From contig JBBRMQ010000228.1 in assembly GCA_038230775.1 (NCBI GenBank), positions 1 through 7,054 of the forward strand: 7,054 nucleotides of DNA, in the 5' to 3' direction. The DNA comes from JBBRMQ01 sp038230775. Lineage in GTDB: Bacteria > Acidobacteriota > Thermoanaerobaculia > Gp7-AA8. Positions 6,334-7,054 of the stretch are shown here, piece by piece. Made by a program: the position numbers and the translations under genes. The notes beneath the pieces were generated by a model, which saw only the letters and a program-made list of their open reading frames with translations, was not told where the DNA came from and did not search any database. How positions within the stretch are numbered: the first letter of the stretch is position 1; every line of letters begins with the position of its first letter.

Positions 6334-6443
6334 AGATCGAAGCCCTCTCCGATGCCGCGCGCATCCGGCTTCTCTTTCTCGATACCAGCGAAGGTCCCGG
6401 CGGTGCGCGGGAGCTCTACTTCAAGATCATGGCCGAGCGCTGA
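6330..6443 (+). CDS. Small ORF coupled to the response regulator (37 residues)
   Basis: A 37-codon frame starts with a GTG that overlaps the response regulator stop by four bases (GTGA), a usual arrangement for translational coupling. The peptide starts MKIEALSDAARIRLLFLDTSEGP (read as two runs: MKIEALSDAARIRL and LFLDTSEGP) and ends ELYFKIMAER. It shows no membrane helix or signal peptide and I do not recognise it. Its stop TGA is followed at once by TCA, the stop of the convergent gene read on the other strand. It may be a real small protein, a remnant of a larger gene, or chance. Confidence 0.4.
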   Translation: MKIEALSDAARIRLLFLDTSEGPGGARELYFKIMAER

Positions 6444-6815
6444 TCACGCGGCGTGCGAAGGCCTCGACAACGCCCAGAAGACCAGAGCCGAGGCGGAACC
6501 GATTCCGGCAAAAATGAGGAACACGCGAACATCGGGCATCGGCGGGCGTGCGATCCAGAACATCATCATCACCGCGAAGCCGATCGCCGCCCCTGCCGCC
6601 GTGTACTGCCACCAGCGCGTCCAACCTTTCCGCTCAAAAAGAATCAATGCCGGAATGCCGAAGATGATCGCCGCGCCGTACGTGAAGGTGGCATACACCC
6701 CGGCGACGAGAAGTCTCTCGCGCAAGTGTGTGTCTTCCGCGACCGTCAGCACGAAAACGACGATCGGAACAACCGCCGGAGCGAGAACGAAAGCGAGCAG
6801 CGTCCGGCGTCGCAC
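6444..6815 (-). CDS. Small four-helix integral membrane protein
   Basis: A 123-residue hydrophobic protein with four likely membrane helices, at about 7-27, 36-60, 71-88 and 97-116. Short charged loops separate them (EDTHLRER, ERKGWTRWW, ARPPMPDVR). Both ends are short, so both termini should lie on the same side; the basic start (MRRR) suggests inside. No catalytic motif or named family is recognised. The GTG start at 6815 directly precedes RRRTLLAF. A weak GGGAT-type sequence lies about ten bases upstream. It ends convergently against the small ORF, the two stops being adjacent in TGATCA. It lies 75 bases after the reductase gene on the same strand and may be co-transcribed with it. Confidence 0.75.
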   Translation of the reverse strand: MRRRTLLAFVLAPAVVPIVVFVLTVAEDTHLRERLLVAGVYATFTYGAAIIFGIPALILFERKGWTRWWQYTAAGAAIGFAVMMMFWIARPPMPDVRVFLIFAGIGSASALVFWALSRPSHAA

Positions 6816-6822
6816 AGCTAGC

Positions 6823-6888
6823 TCATCCCGCCGCGAAAGCTGTGGCGCCGGGCATCTGCAGCAGGTGATAACGGGCGTGCAGCTTCAT
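6823..6888 (-). other. Tiny ORF between the reductase and membrane protein genes (21 codons)
   Basis: An ATG at 6888 opens a 21-residue frame (MKLHARYHLLQ, then MPGATAFAAG) ending at TGA 6825-6823, eight bases before the membrane protein start. GTGAGG, overlapping the reductase stop, could act as a weak ribosome site. It fills the gap almost exactly, so it could be a leader peptide or the remnant of a gene. At this length chance is just as likely. Confidence 0.2.
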
Positions 6889-6890
6889 CC

Positions 6891-7054
6891 TCACCGCTTG
6901 CGCAGAATCACGTGGGCGACCGCGCGTCCGCCCGCGACGTGCTTCGCGCACTCGTAGCCCAGCGCTCGCAGATCGATCCCCTGCATCAGATGTTCACCGC
7001 GGCCGAGGAGGACGGGCGAGATTGCAAGGTGCAACTCGTCGATCAGCGCGGCGC
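6891..7054 (-). CDS. Dihydrofolate reductase / RibD C-terminal family protein (C-terminal part)
   Basis: Only the last 53 residues are inside the window; the gene continues past its right edge. The visible chain contains DELHLAISPVLLGRGEHL and GIDLRALGYECAKHV and ends VAHVILRKR. This is the characteristic C-terminal strand-helix-strand end of the RibD_C/DHFR-like NADPH-dependent reductase family. In that family DEL-x-L-x-I-x-P-V-L-LG-x-G is the most conserved late motif. Stand-alone members of this type are usually about 180-210 residues and of unknown substrate; a role in folate or riboflavin synthesis cannot be claimed. The stop TGA is at 6893-6891. No frame damage is seen in the visible part. 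Confidence 0.85.
   Translation of the reverse strand, partial: AALIDELHLAISPVLLGRGEHLMQGIDLRALGYECAKHVAGGRAVAHVILRKR

Noticed and set aside
1..7054. CRISPR arrays, tRNA or rRNA genes, insertion sequences with transposase.
   Set aside because: No regularly spaced repeats, no cloverleaf-like sequence with a TTC-type arm, and no transposase or integrase motif were seen.

Overview
The window comes from a GC-rich bacterial chromosome. Codons favour G/C in the third position, and several starts are non-ATG (GTG at 836, 5575 and 6815). No phylogenetic marker is present. The mix of zinc-ribbon membrane proteins, a DUF4412-like secreted protein, a LytTR response regulator and GC-rich intergenic palindromes would fit an Acidobacteriota-type soil or environmental genome, but that is a guess from gene style only.

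Left part (39-5094, minus strand). Four tightly spaced genes read leftwards. First is a 520-residue protein (5094-3532), then a 296-residue protein (3516-2626), then a 271-residue protein (2610-1795). All three have the same plan: a cytoplasmic N-terminal zinc ribbon with cysteines at exactly residues 5, 8, 19 and 22, one membrane helix, and a large domain predicted outside the cytoplasm. The fourth gene (1765-959) encodes a Met-rich secreted protein of the DUF4412 type. Spacers are 15, 15 and about 29 bases, and the last three genes have good Shine-Dalgarno sequences, so this looks like one operon. The two middle proteins share a related extracytoplasmic domain; the first has a different, longer one. 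No function can be assigned. A class I SAM methyltransferase (836-39) follows on the same strand after a spacer holding a heptamer tandem repeat.

Centre (5095-5574). This is the divergent intergenic region between the zinc-ribbon operon and the response regulator gene. It is about 480 bases long and rich in repeats. It holds a short dispersed-type repeat whose plus strand reads FDKLRTG (from 5118), and a compact two-hairpin element closed by an outer stem (5420-5473) with imperfect direct repeats on both sides (5378-5406 and 5478-5503).

Right part (5575-7054). A LytTR-family response regulator (plus strand) has no histidine kinase beside it. It overlaps by GTGA with a 37-codon ORF whose stop abuts the stop of a convergent gene, a four-helix membrane protein of 123 residues (6815-6444, minus). 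Upstream of that gene on the minus strand is the C-terminal end of a dihydrofolate reductase/RibD-C family protein that runs off the window edge.

The best candidate for something undescribed is the zinc-ribbon/membrane/DUF4412 operon. The most striking non-coding item is the repeat element at 5378-5503.
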